DNA of 55,478 bases, taken from Nitrososphaerota archaeon. GTDB taxonomy: Archaea; Thermoproteota; Nitrososphaeria_A; Caldarchaeales; Calditenuaceae. The stretch covers positions 1-55,478 of the forward strand of contig WUQR01000091.1 in the NCBI GenBank assembly GCA_009889515.1, given 5' to 3'. This document shows, one piece after another, positions 41,658-50,835 of this stretch. A program made the position numbers and the translations under genes. The stretch's first letter is position 1. Every line of letters begins with the position of its first letter. The notes beneath the pieces are model-generated. The model saw only the letters and a program-made list of their open reading frames with translations, did not search any database and was not told where the DNA came from.

Positions 41658-42241
41658 TCGACGAACTTATTAAATGCATGTTGGCATCTATGGGAATTGC
41701 GTGCTACGTTACTGTCGATTCTAACGATTACCAACTGTCTGGACAGCAAATAACTCAGACAGACAGAGGAGTATTAATAGTCGGAACTGTTAATGTCCCC
41801 TCGCCAAGTATAGCAACTAGGTTTTTCTGCACGTACAATAACGACGTGATAATAGACGTCCCTCTTGCACATCAAATTTCAGGCTTATCGAATGTATCAA
41901 TATCAATATCGTTAAGCACTAATTACAACAAACCAATATCTATTGCTCCCATAGACAGCTGTGTGACAGTAAACGACTGTGAAATTACAGTTGACACTAC
42001 GGCCGCGGTAAAGTGCAGAGTTCTGCTTATTACTCCAAACGGTGCAACGATAAGTTCAGACAGTCCATTAAGCTTAGTGTATGTAGACGGAATCAAACTG
42101 ACTGAGAGGATTTATGTAGGGCCTGGCGTGCACATTTTGGAGTTCACATCGCCATTTTCTGCAGGCTCTGTATTTGAGAGCATGTATCAGATATATGTAG
42201 GAGGCTATGCGTTAAAAGTCAGGCACCGCTATTTCACATAG
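41654..42241 (+). CDS. Beta-rich protein, HB-related
   Basis: A 195-aa protein from a GTG. The helix IDELIKCMLASMGI, strand IACYVTVDSNDYQLSGQQI and core GVLIVGTVNVPSPSIATRFFCTY fit the HB plan. A second beta module of about 90 residues follows (CEITVDTTAAVKCRVLLITPNG, then VGPGVHILEFTSP). It converges with the minus-strand 830-aa gene, with 4 nt between the stops. Confidence 0.6.
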   Translation: MIDELIKCMLASMGIACYVTVDSNDYQLSGQQITQTDRGVLIVGTVNVPSPSIATRFFCTYNNDVIIDVPLAHQISGLSNVSISISLSTNYNKPISIAPIDSCVTVNDCEITVDTTAAVKCRVLLITPNGATISSDSPLSLVYVDGIKLTERIYVGPGVHILEFTSPFSAGSVFESMYQIYVGGYALKVRHRYFT

Positions 42242-42245
42242 TTTA

Positions 42246-44738
42246 TTATCTAATATATTCGCTTGTATCAATTGCAACATCGACTAGCACGTCTATTGCA
42301 GACTTAGTCGCCTTCAGTGCATATTCAGACTCTGAAGATACACTGCCTCTGAGAGTTGCGATGCGCCATATGCTGTATTGTGAGTCAGCAACTACGCTAC
42401 CAGTCAGCGTAGCAATCTTGTATACAATGAGAGTGTAATTAGACGAAAGCGAACTAGTTATGTTGTTTCTAGTTAGAGACAGCGTATAGGCGGCGTAATT
42501 GGCGCTTATTACGTTGTTTCTAACTGGAGTAATTGAATAACTCGAATCAGTTCTGTGCGTTACGTTGTTAGCAATAACGTCTATTTCTACACTGCCATCA
42601 GTTCTGTGCGAGACGTTAGTCCCTATTACGTCTATACGCCAAGCTCCGTATGTGGCAGACAGTATTGCGTATTTTTCTGCAGATACAGTATAGTTCGAGT
42701 ACAAATAATGCTTTACGTTTTCAGCTAACAGTTGCAGAGAGTAAAGCCCATAGGTACTGCTCAGAATATTCGACGTTAAATGCGATGCTGACAGCGACGC
42801 ATATGCTGTGTATATCAAATTGGCTAGTTCGTGTGCGCTTTTAACTACGTTTTGAGGTGTAGTAATAATCGCTCTGCTTACACTGGCCTTAGTGTCAGGT
42901 GTGCTGTTAAGGCCGATTAAATATGGTTTGATCGCGCTTACTGCGCTGGACGCAGAGAAGTTTAAGTATAACGGTACTGCGTATTTGTACTCAGCAGTAG
43001 TTGATACTGTTGACGCGGTTAGCGTTTTTATGACAGTTGCGTATGTGAGCGATGTCAGCGTTTCGGCAGTAACTAAAGCTGGCTTGATTAACTCAAGAGC
43101 AGTTGTTGTAGACAAGTAGACTACATTTGCCACTCTACTCAACTCTATACTCGCAGATGGGATGAGGACTCCTTTTAGCATTTTATAAACATCTAAGTAA
43201 AACGTGTACCCATCATAGCTAATCACGTCTGCGTTTTTGAGAAACAGTACTGGTAGTGGCAGTACTGCATATATGCCTTTAAGCACATTATACGGCAGTC
43301 TGTAATATGCACTGAAAGATGTGGCGAATGTGTTAGCCCCTACTCTGAAGGTCGTTATAGAATCAGTAGTTAACTCGCGTATTTTCTCATACACTATCAT
43401 CGTTAATAACAGCTGTGGAGATAAGTAGTAGTTAGAGCGCATTACAAAATACGGATAGACGTACATTTTGCTCTCATTAATTCTGATTATGTTCTGCGGT
43501 GTATGTAGCGCTAACACTCTCTCATAATCTAATATGACTATCGGCGCATACATTGCCTCAATTAAGTAATAAAGCGTCGGCCTGCTTACTAATACTATAT
43601 GCGGACGCCTAGAGACTGCAGTATTTGACGTCAAAAGTATATTCGGCAGGTATGTAGTAATGCTGTATTCTTTTTCGTGTGTCCCCCTCAGAAGCCTTTC
43701 TAGAGTTGCTAGTACTTGCGTTGTCGTATCTAAGTGTACGTTTTCGTACGTGTATTTCGCTTTAGCCGAATTTTCGGTATTGAGTAATACGTTGCTGTAT
43801 GTTATTATTGGCAGAGCATCGCTTGCAAATCTCCCTATAAGAAGCTTGTACGGATATGCGGTATAGGCAGTGCTGGTGTTTACGAACAATTTAGGCAAGC
43901 TGATTGCAATCTCAGTAAGTTTATTGGGCGCACTTACAAGAGTAACTGTCGGTATTATTTCGAGTTTATTGTTGACCGAAAAGTCGATGTGCACTATTGC
44001 TGTCTGTGGTATGTACTGAGCAGTAGTGTTTACTGGAGTGAGCACGTTTATGTTGTTAAATACAGTAAGCGCCTCACCGCTTATCAAATAGAAGCTTTTG
44101 AGTTTTAGTTCGTTATATCCTCTGTATATTATTTCTGCCGTTATTTCAGTCCCTTCAGAGTACTTAGGCTGTGCTACTAATTCAGCATCTTGACCAATAA
44201 TTTCAATTATCGGATACGGCCTGTGTATTCTTGCAACCCACTCAATTACAGGTATTATGATGCTTTGTCTTGCAAGTTTCAGTAAGTACTCAGTAGTGAC
44301 TACTACAGACGGCAGTTTTTTCAAAAGCGCTAGTATTGATGTAGTTTCATGTGCTCCAGGCTGTCTTTTTACATCTACATCAATTTCAGTATAATCATAA
44401 ATTCTACTGTCGGGGAGGTATACTGATGCGCTTATGACAGTAGTTAAGTAGTCACAAATCCCGTTGGGCGTATAGTACAGACACAGAGGTAAGTGCGGGT
44501 GCGACGGTGTGTGTATATTTGCGGCTGTAATAGTCCACTCATCAATTACGCTCCCTTTTACTACATCTACTTTATCATAAGACAAAAGTTCATTAATATG
44601 AGACGATAAGCGCAGAAGGGCATCAAAAGACGTGAATATGCGCACTACAGTAGGTGTGCCTAAGCGCTCCAGTATTACATACGGCCTTCTGAGTATTGAG
44701 TGCCTAACTCTGCCGATATATCTGCCGTATATGCGCAT
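42246..44738 (-). CDS. Large fibre-like repeat protein (830 aa)
   Basis: The N-terminal 200 residues are mixed (RRPYVILERLGTPTVVRIFTS). The rest is beta-rich with Ser/Thr/Tyr/Asn-rich repeats. The last ~190 residues show a periodic strand pattern: SATYGAWRIDVIGTNVSHR, then VEIDVIANNVTHR, SYSITPVRNNVI, AYTLSLTRNNIT and later STWRIATLRGSV-like strands. This suits a fibre or beta-solenoid. The C-terminal repeats are similar in composition to the tail of the 423-aa protein. A virion fibre or receptor-binding role is inferred. It is the second of two minus-strand genes. Confidence 0.6.
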   Translation of the reverse strand: MRIYGRYIGRVRHSILRRPYVILERLGTPTVVRIFTSFDALLRLSSHINELLSYDKVDVVKGSVIDEWTITAANIHTPSHPHLPLCLYYTPNGICDYLTTVISASVYLPDSRIYDYTEIDVDVKRQPGAHETTSILALLKKLPSVVVTTEYLLKLARQSIIIPVIEWVARIHRPYPIIEIIGQDAELVAQPKYSEGTEITAEIIYRGYNELKLKSFYLISGEALTVFNNINVLTPVNTTAQYIPQTAIVHIDFSVNNKLEIIPTVTLVSAPNKLTEIAISLPKLFVNTSTAYTAYPYKLLIGRFASDALPIITYSNVLLNTENSAKAKYTYENVHLDTTTQVLATLERLLRGTHEKEYSITTYLPNILLTSNTAVSRRPHIVLVSRPTLYYLIEAMYAPIVILDYERVLALHTPQNIIRINESKMYVYPYFVMRSNYYLSPQLLLTMIVYEKIRELTTDSITTFRVGANTFATSFSAYYRLPYNVLKGIYAVLPLPVLFLKNADVISYDGYTFYLDVYKMLKGVLIPSASIELSRVANVVYLSTTTALELIKPALVTAETLTSLTYATVIKTLTASTVSTTAEYKYAVPLYLNFSASSAVSAIKPYLIGLNSTPDTKASVSRAIITTPQNVVKSAHELANLIYTAYASLSASHLTSNILSSTYGLYSLQLLAENVKHYLYSNYTVSAEKYAILSATYGAWRIDVIGTNVSHRTDGSVEIDVIANNVTHRTDSSYSITPVRNNVISANYAAYTLSLTRNNITSSLSSNYTLIVYKIATLTGSVVADSQYSIWRIATLRGSVSSESEYALKATKSAIDVLVDVAIDTSEYIR

Positions 44739-44740
44739 AG

Positions 44741-45328
44741 CTAGTATAGAGTTAAGTCTGTGTACAGCTTAACAGTAATTCTGCTGTACACACTGCTCTG
44801 CGCTAAATGTACGTGCTCGAACGCAAGAAAAGACGGAAACAGCGGTATGTTTTCAATTTTAACGCCGTATCTAGCGTTTGTGCCCGAAGAGCTCATTTCT
44901 AGCTCAACATACTTAGTATCAACTTCAATTACTTGATACGTAGAGCCGACAACTCTAGTAATGTATCCTTTTGTCGGCACTATTCTGTATGTGTAGTTCT
45001 TACTGCTTATACTTCCTTGAGCATAAGGCACTGTATAATCGCTTACTTGCACAGACGATATGGGCGGGTACATAGACTGGGGGACATCGTAAGGATTGCT
45101 GAGCACATTAAGTCTGTTGTCTATTGATACTGCAAATGCGTCTTTTTGCTTTTCAGTGCTTACACACAGCGTAGACGACACTGTTTTTATCAATAGACAC
45201 GTTTCTACATAATCGGTTTCGGTCTCAAATTCTATGAGCAGAACTGCTTTAGTCAGTCTGCCGAATAAATAGACAGAATCAACGTCTATTGTGCCATAAA
45301 GCGCCCTTGTCTGGTAAGTAGCAGACAC
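44741..45328 (-). CDS. Beta-rich protein upstream of the fibre gene
   Basis: A 195-aa protein from a GTG, with dense beta strands (AVLLIEFETETDYVETCLLI, YTVPYAQGSISSKNYTYRIV, YGVKIENIPLFPSF) and very few helices. It starts the minus-strand islet that includes the 830-aa protein and is 2 nt from it. It is divergent from the HB gene at 45376 across 47 bp. A partner or base for the fibre is plausible. Confidence 0.6.
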   Translation of the reverse strand: MSATYQTRALYGTIDVDSVYLFGRLTKAVLLIEFETETDYVETCLLIKTVSSTLCVSTEKQKDAFAVSIDNRLNVLSNPYDVPQSMYPPISSVQVSDYTVPYAQGSISSKNYTYRIVPTKGYITRVVGSTYQVIEVDTKYVELEMSSSGTNARYGVKIENIPLFPSFLAFEHVHLAQSSVYSRITVKLYTDLTLY

Positions 45329-45375
45329 GGATAAAACGGGTGGCTATTTTTTAATTATATGAGACAACTGATGTC

Positions 45376-45759
45376 GTGTCAACTCCCATTTCTATATCAT
45401 CTGATTTGTTGATTACAGCATCTACAACTGTTATGCGCTTCATACTGCCGTACTCACAAATTGCAGGCAGTGTTATTGTCGGCAACTCGACTGTTAGTCT
45501 GAAGTATCCGCTGATAACGTTTACTCCAGGCGGCTGTATTTATCAAGGAGTTGGCTGTTGGAGCGGCATAGGTTTTTTCTCAATATCAAGAAGGTCTGTA
45601 ATTAGGCGAGTTATGTTTACGGCAATTTATGATAGGAAGACAGTAGTTGAAATGGACGTAGAGTGTAGCATAGAGGTAGAACCCGGTGAATATTTCGTGC
45701 TTCTACATTTTTCAGTTGAACTGCCAAATACGGGTTATGTCAGGCTTCACGCACTATAA
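45376..45759 (+). CDS. HB-family protein
   Basis: A 127-aa protein from a GTG: helix ISSDLLITASTTVMRFIL, strands IAGSVIVGNSTVSLKYPLITF, core GIGFFSISRRSVIRRVMFTAIYD, end EPGEYFVLLHFSVELPNTGYVRL. It overlaps the following 680-aa gene by 23 nt. Confidence 0.7.
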   Translation: MSTPISISSDLLITASTTVMRFILPYSQIAGSVIVGNSTVSLKYPLITFTPGGCIYQGVGCWSGIGFFSISRRSVIRRVMFTAIYDRKTVVEMDVECSIEVEPGEYFVLLHFSVELPNTGYVRLHAL

Positions 45760-47779
45760 AATCAACAAAGATCCGTTCGTATCAGCCGCAAAATATGTAA
45801 TAGAGAATTTGGCGTATTTAGTATCCTTCTATGCAGTTATAGGCACTAAAATCATAGAGCTTAAGAACACTAGATTTGCATTCAGTCAAGATTCCGTAGT
45901 AGTTTACGGCGATTTAGATGTAGAAGAGGAGGGAACGCTTAACAGAATTATTATTAACATATACGACAAGGACAACAACCTAGTTGCAAGCGAAGACGTC
46001 AGGTTTGAGTATGAAATAAAGCCCGGCAAGTACAGAGTTGCCTTTACAGTAAACACGTCTACGCGCGAAGTAGTAGCAAAAGCTCCCGAATGCGAGTTTA
46101 TTGCGTTGCCAGACCCATTTGTGCTTAAACACCCAGACTTGAACGTCCCAATAATGTACGTTGGAATTAACAGAATGTTTGATTACGAGGCGACATACTT
46201 CAATCCAAACACAGTAACAGCATCTATCGCAGTTATAACATCAACGCTTCCCTACAAAGCTGGCATGCGGTACAGGTATGCCAGATACTACACTGGATAT
46301 CTAGGCAAAATCAAAATGAGAACTGCGGGAGAAATAGGGCCTCTTTACTTAGGAGGCCCTGCAATACATAAGAATTTGTATACGCCATTCTTAGGCGGAT
46401 ACCCATATGTTATTCACATAAACAATTCAGTCATCGGCATTGGTAAGGGCTCAAAACCAGTCCCGTGGTATCCCAAACCAAACAACAACGTATTCGCCCA
46501 AACGTTCTATATGACCAATCCAGGCGTTTACGATATTTTCACATCAATTAGAGGAGAGTCAGCGCCAATAGGTTTTAGCCATCTAGTAATTGGATTCGGC
46601 AAATGTGTGTTGGACATCTCGGCGTATAAGACAGAGGATTTGTGGATGTTCGGCGGCGCAGAGGTGGAAGTAAACGGAGAAGTTAGGTACAACACGCGAC
46701 TGAGAATGCCCGCGTATATATATCACGCTTATAACTTTTCTTGCGCTCTTGGGACGCAGTTTTTAGAATACTCATACTGCACGCAGATAGGTTATGTATA
46801 TCACGACTTAATGCCCGCTATTAATAGAATATTGAGCAACCCTATAGTGTTCGATAAGCTGAAAAACCATCCGTGTATTCAGTTTGTACTAGACAACCTC
46901 AAATCTGGGAAGCAAGTAGTAAGATTAATTGTTCAATATTCTGCCCCCTCTCAATCAACAGATCCAGAAACACACCACCCCCTGTCTAAACTTACATTCT
47001 ATATGGGCAGAGTCGGCGATGTTAGGAACTACAGCTACCACATATATATTCCGATATACACAGCAGGACTTAGGCGCATTAAGATTTACTTCAAAGGCCG
47101 TATATCGGCAAAATACGCTGTTTTTAGCGCTAGGACTGTTTCAGCAGAACTGTTTTCAATGCAAAAGTTTTACTGGAACAGACTAGCAGATATAATATCT
47201 GCAAGTGGCGGTCAGATTAAAGAGATGAAGATGTTTTCGCCTATTACACAACAAGCTGTTTCAAGTAAAGTGATAGACGTCTCGGTAATATCGTTTTCAA
47301 TTCCAGAAGTCTACAACGAGTTATTCCCAATGGTGATTGACTACAGTCCTTACGTCTACTCAATTAGCGATATTGATAACGTATTAGTTGTACACAAATG
47401 GGATACGCCGTTTTGCTATTATGTACCAGGCGGGATGGAGTGCTATTATAACTGCGTAAAAAACGAACTTCCGTATTATATTTACCACAAATACCGCCCT
47501 TATGAAGTCTTTTTAGTAGTTACGCTTGAGGACGACAATGGTAATGCATATATACCGCATGTAAACGGATCTGTTGTGTTCAAACAGCCTGATTTGTTCA
47601 AAGACGAGATATTGTCTCAAGCACCAGATGAAAAAACTAGAAGTGTGGTCGCATCACTGCCTACATACTATTGGCTTAGAGCCAGTATTGATAAGACGGG
47701 CAGGTTTGTAGACAAGACAGAGGCTAATGTGCCGTATTTAGTGGCAAATCAGGCATACGACTTTTTAAATAGGGTGTAA
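45737..47779 (+). CDS. Fusion: HB domain plus large beta-rich domain (680 aa)
   Basis: The start is the ATG at 45737, chosen because the downstream sequence matches the HB N-terminus; a longer frame begins at 45686. Residues 1-115 are a complete HB domain: INKDPFVSAAKYVIENLAYL, VVVYGDLDVEEEGTLNRIIINIYD, KPGKYRVAFTV. About 560 further residues follow with aromatic beta strands, cysteine pairs and a PDPFVLKHPDLNVP linker. This shows the HB domain acting as an N-terminal attachment module on a bigger protein, which may be a tip or spike. No family recognised for the large part. Confidence 0.65.
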   Translation: MSGFTHYKINKDPFVSAAKYVIENLAYLVSFYAVIGTKIIELKNTRFAFSQDSVVVYGDLDVEEEGTLNRIIINIYDKDNNLVASEDVRFEYEIKPGKYRVAFTVNTSTREVVAKAPECEFIALPDPFVLKHPDLNVPIMYVGINRMFDYEATYFNPNTVTASIAVITSTLPYKAGMRYRYARYYTGYLGKIKMRTAGEIGPLYLGGPAIHKNLYTPFLGGYPYVIHINNSVIGIGKGSKPVPWYPKPNNNVFAQTFYMTNPGVYDIFTSIRGESAPIGFSHLVIGFGKCVLDISAYKTEDLWMFGGAEVEVNGEVRYNTRLRMPAYIYHAYNFSCALGTQFLEYSYCTQIGYVYHDLMPAINRILSNPIVFDKLKNHPCIQFVLDNLKSGKQVVRLIVQYSAPSQSTDPETHHPLSKLTFYMGRVGDVRNYSYHIYIPIYTAGLRRIKIYFKGRISAKYAVFSARTVSAELFSMQKFYWNRLADIISASGGQIKEMKMFSPITQQAVSSKVIDVSVISFSIPEVYNELFPMVIDYSPYVYSISDIDNVLVVHKWDTPFCYYVPGGMECYYNCVKNELPYYIYHKYRPYEVFLVVTLEDDNGNAYIPHVNGSVVFKQPDLFKDEILSQAPDEKTRSVVASLPTYYWLRASIDKTGRFVDKTEANVPYLVANQAYDFLNRV

Positions 47780-48108
47780 TGTTGCAGTACACATACAAAA
47801 TATCTCAAGAGTCGTTAACGCTGTGTGAAGGCAGAGTTAAACAAATCGGCCCATCGTTTTCCATATTGTATAAATTGTGTTTAGCAGGATTCTGTGCATT
47901 ATGTGGCTCACCGCCGTGCGAATTGGTAAAATCGTCTGCTGGTTATTACTCTTTTGCGACAGTTCCAGATTACGTAATAAATAGCGATGGCTCAATGTCA
48001 TGGCAGTTCGAAATGACTCCTCCAATTGACGCTTCTTGTGTTGTGTGCAATTATTGTACCCCATCATCAATAACTACAAAAGTTACTGTTTGGGACATTT
48101 TTGATTGA
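47779..48108 (+). CDS. Small cysteine-rich protein
   Basis: A 109-aa protein with nine cysteines in its middle and end (YKLCLAGFCALCGSPPCELV, SCVVCNYC), as in zinc ribbons or disulfide-rich virion proteins. It has a few strands before and after. Its ATG shares one base with the preceding stop. Not recognised. Confidence 0.6.
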   Translation: MLQYTYKISQESLTLCEGRVKQIGPSFSILYKLCLAGFCALCGSPPCELVKSSAGYYSFATVPDYVINSDGSMSWQFEMTPPIDASCVVCNYCTPSSITTKVTVWDIFD

Positions 48109-48115
48109 TCGTCTT

Positions 48116-48679
48116 TTAAGGAATTCTGCAGTGTATTATAGTCAGCGTATCAGTAGGCTTGTTAATTCTAAACGTGTAGGGAATTTTGTATATCGGACAC
48201 GGAATTTGTTTTGCCGTCTCTCTAGTGACATCTATTTTTAATCCAGCGATACTGTACACAAATTTAGCGTATATGTATCTCACGTTAGTTGCAGGTATTG
48301 TCGTATTCGCCTTCAGTTTTACGTAGACACAGTACCCCTCTTCTCTGTAGTCGACTAGATATAAGTCGTATTCTCCACTATCAGTGCCAATTGTAACGCC
48401 CCCTCCTCTGCCATCCTTTAGACACCCGTTTAGTGTTCCCGTACACATTTTATCACCATCAGTCCTAGGACAGTACGGCCTAATCCCTCCTAACAGCGGC
48501 GTCTCGTAAGTTAACTCGTCTATTGATTCGGGCCTTACAGCTAAATCAACGAGCTTACTCCTAGCCACGTCTACGGGTATTATATGAGCATCAAAATAAC
48601 CAATAAACTTAAACCCATATTCATATGCGTTTTTCACTAGCGGTCTAACTACGATTTTGTAATCACACTGTTGCGACAC
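48116..48679 (-). CDS. HB-family protein with cysteine-rich insertion, minus strand
   Basis: A 187-aa protein. The start YKIVVRPLVKNAYEYGFKF is the family helix. An insertion of about 50 residues follows (LGGIRPYCPRTDGDKMCTGTLNGCLKDGRGGG), and then the typical strands (YCVYVKLKANTTIPATNVRYIYAKF) and an IPYTFRI end. An inverted single-gene islet in the plus arm, divergent from 48725 over 45 bp. Confidence 0.6.
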   Translation of the reverse strand: MSQQCDYKIVVRPLVKNAYEYGFKFIGYFDAHIIPVDVARSKLVDLAVRPESIDELTYETPLLGGIRPYCPRTDGDKMCTGTLNGCLKDGRGGGVTIGTDSGEYDLYLVDYREEGYCVYVKLKANTTIPATNVRYIYAKFVYSIAGLKIDVTRETAKQIPCPIYKIPYTFRINKPTDTLTIIHCRIP

Positions 48680-48724
48680 TGTAGATTATCTCCACAAATT
48701 TAATTGTTTTTGTATCTATGCAGA

Positions 48725-49690
48725 GTGTCGCTGGTAATACACTACATAGACTACGACCCACTGCCACAATCAATACTGCAAACAATTAAGATTGTATACT
48801 CGTGCAATTCTGTTACAGTTCTAAGAGTTGATTGCAACAATCAGCAAATACTAAAAAAGACTGTATGCGAGACCGAAGGCACGTTCACAGAAGAAGTCAC
48901 AGTTCCAGTTCTCTCTACTAGAAGAAATACTTGCACCATATCGTTTTGGGACAAAAAAGAGTCTAATGTGTTAGTAAAGAGAACTATACACTATAGGCAA
49001 TCTCCAATATCAGACATTGCAGAACAACGTAATTTCAACAGCACTCTATTTTCAAATACATTCATCTTGTCTGGAGACTATAATGTCAACTTCATTACGG
49101 TTTACAGACCCATTGAGGCAAATATTATGTTTGCAAACGCCGTAATAGGTGCTTATGGAGGCATTATATTCACTAATAAATCAACAGAAAAATACGCATC
49201 GGCATCATTCTGCATCTCAGGTCAGTGCGATCCAGTGTTAATTCCTCCAACAGCATCTATACGTGTAGCATTCTGCATAAACTGTACTAGATTTTACAGA
49301 AGCGCTATGGAGCTAGATATACCAGCTGACGGAGTTATTATAGCCTACACTCCTGAATACCACGCTATTTATAATCGGTTAGATTGGCTGAATAGCGTAT
49401 ACAAAGCCCTATCGGAATACCCATCAACAATTTTACTTGAACCCTTGTCAGAGTGCAAAATAGATTATTATTCGGCTCAAATCGGCTATTCAACTGATGT
49501 TATAATATCTCCTATTGACGGCAATGTTGTCGTATCTGGGAATATAGTATCTGGAAGCGGCCGTGCGCTTGCAAAACTGCAAATACCGGTAGATCACGAA
49601 ATTCACATATATTTGACTGACGGTGCATTGGAAATTAAAGCGGAATACGAACTATTTATTGGCTTACTAACATGCAAATCAAATGTCTGA
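48725..49690 (+). CDS. Beta-rich structural-like protein
   Basis: A 321-aa protein from the GTG at 48725. The TTG frame at 48704 is rejected because the TATA-like ATTTAATTG lies about 26 nt before the GTG. It is beta-rich throughout with ten cysteines (IVYSCNSVTVLRVDCNNQQ, FCISGQCDPV, AFCINCTRF). It shows no clear HB helix. It overlaps the next gene by 8 nt. Confidence 0.6.
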   Translation: MSLVIHYIDYDPLPQSILQTIKIVYSCNSVTVLRVDCNNQQILKKTVCETEGTFTEEVTVPVLSTRRNTCTISFWDKKESNVLVKRTIHYRQSPISDIAEQRNFNSTLFSNTFILSGDYNVNFITVYRPIEANIMFANAVIGAYGGIIFTNKSTEKYASASFCISGQCDPVLIPPTASIRVAFCINCTRFYRSAMELDIPADGVIIAYTPEYHAIYNRLDWLNSVYKALSEYPSTILLEPLSECKIDYYSAQIGYSTDVIISPIDGNVVVSGNIVSGSGRALAKLQIPVDHEIHIYLTDGALEIKAEYELFIGLLTCKSNV

Positions 49691-49997
49691 GGGCGGTATA
49701 TTAGCTCCAAGCATTCAGTATCCGTTTTCATTAGCTTTATTCTTCTCTGGCATATATAACAGAGTTGACAAATGCAGAGTGTACATTGACAGCGACTGCG
49801 AGTATGAGGTTATGTATTGTCAGTCGTATTTGACTATCACTTCTTCGTCTATTGTGTATGCCATAATTAAAGTTAGCACTCAATGTAGCGGTAGGACAAT
49901 AATATACGACAGCTTACTTACTTATTTTAATGGTACTTTATCACTGAATACGGGAGTTAACGTTATTCAGATACACTTAATTGAGCCCTCAATTTAA
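49683..49997 (+). CDS. Small beta protein
   Basis: A 104-aa protein. Strand pairs (QYPFSLALFFSGIYNRVDKC, YEVMYCQSYLTITSSSIVYAIIKV) and the end LNTGVNVIQIHLIEPS fit a divergent HB sandwich. It converges with the minus-strand gene below, overlapping it by 4 nt. Confidence 0.6.
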   Translation: MSEGGILAPSIQYPFSLALFFSGIYNRVDKCRVYIDSDCEYEVMYCQSYLTITSSSIVYAIIKVSTQCSGRTIIYDSLLTYFNGTLSLNTGVNVIQIHLIEPSI

Positions 49998-50365
49998 ACT
50001 TGTTCTATATTTAGAATTATTGGCGCCTCAGATCTAACGCATGATAGCCATATGAACTTGTAAGTCCCAGCGGTCAGTACCGCAGTTATTTTCAGCCTTA
50101 TTGCAATAACTCTATTGTCGCGTGTAACGAAGACGATATCAATATACTTTAAGCTGAATGTTTTCGTCGTGGTAAACACAGATTCTACATACCACGTCCC
50201 TATATTACCCCCCCTCATTTTGAAAAACGTTTCAGCGGGAATTCTTGCGGTTTCATCGTTTTCGCTTATTATTTGTATGAACGCCTCTCTAATCCAAAAC
50301 GAGGCGAAGTAGTGAGACGATAATATTATCGGGTCTAGCAGTAGAGTTCCGTATACAGACGACAT
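49994..50365 (-). CDS. HB-family protein, DPI type, minus strand
   Basis: A 123-aa protein: N-terminal GTLLLDPIILSSHYFASFW, a polar strand set, core WYVESVFTTTKTFSLKYIDIVFVTRD, and end AGTYKFIWLSC. A single-gene inverted islet with a 32-bp divergent spacer to 50398, the same spacer length as at 38039-38070. Confidence 0.65.
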   Translation of the reverse strand: MSSVYGTLLLDPIILSSHYFASFWIREAFIQIISENDETARIPAETFFKMRGGNIGTWYVESVFTTTKTFSLKYIDIVFVTRDNRVIAIRLKITAVLTAGTYKFIWLSCVRSEAPIILNIEQV

Positions 50366-50397
50366 CTAGTAATTAATAGTGTGGCGTTAAATTAATT
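50366..50397. promoter_or_regulatory. 32-bp divergent promoter pair
   Basis: The spacer between starts at 50365 (minus) and 50398 (plus) is a near-symmetrical AT-rich sequence. It contains AGTAATTAATAG and TTAAATTAATT, which serve opposite directions at about 20-30 nt. Confidence 0.45.
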
Positions 50398-50835
50398 GTG
50401 GCTATAGCATCGTTTATTTACGGCGAACTAATAAGCAGAGACATATACGACCAAGTATCAGAATTCGCATTGCAGTATTTAACTAGAATGCGCGGCTATA
50501 TATCAGTTAAGTGTGGAGACTCTTACAGAACTATTCCAATGGACTCTGCTGGGGCTATGTATTACTTTTTAGACAGACTTTGGGTGTTTGGCGGATACAT
50601 TACTCTTACTGAGACTGGATGTGAGCTGTACAATTTCTTTTTCATCGGTACTGATGACGAGCGCAGGCCTGTAGTCGGAGTTACTATTATTTTAGACGAA
50701 CCGATCACGATAGAGACTGGAAGGCATGAGTTCAGACTTGAGTACAAATTTACAGTAGATCAGTGGTTTGTAGCAGACGTGGCGTGTTTAGGGAGGAGTA
50801 ATTTATCTTTTGGCGAGTATCTCTGTGCTATATGA
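50398..50835 (+). CDS. HB-family protein
   Basis: A 145-aa protein from a GTG: helix ELISRDIYDQVSEFALQYL, strand MRGYISVKCGDSYRTIPMDSA, core LWVFGGYITLTETGCELYNFFFIG, end ETGRHEFRLEYKFTVDQW plus a 25-residue extension with two cysteines. It is coupled to the next gene by 4 nt. Confidence 0.65.
   Translation: MAIASFIYGELISRDIYDQVSEFALQYLTRMRGYISVKCGDSYRTIPMDSAGAMYYFLDRLWVFGGYITLTETGCELYNFFFIGTDDERRPVVGVTIILDEPITIETGRHEFRLEYKFTVDQWFVADVACLGRSNLSFGEYLCAI

Noticed and set aside
45686-45736. 17-residue N-terminal extension of the large fusion protein
   Set aside because: The HB-type N-terminus aligns from the ATG at 45737, and the extension lies inside the upstream gene.
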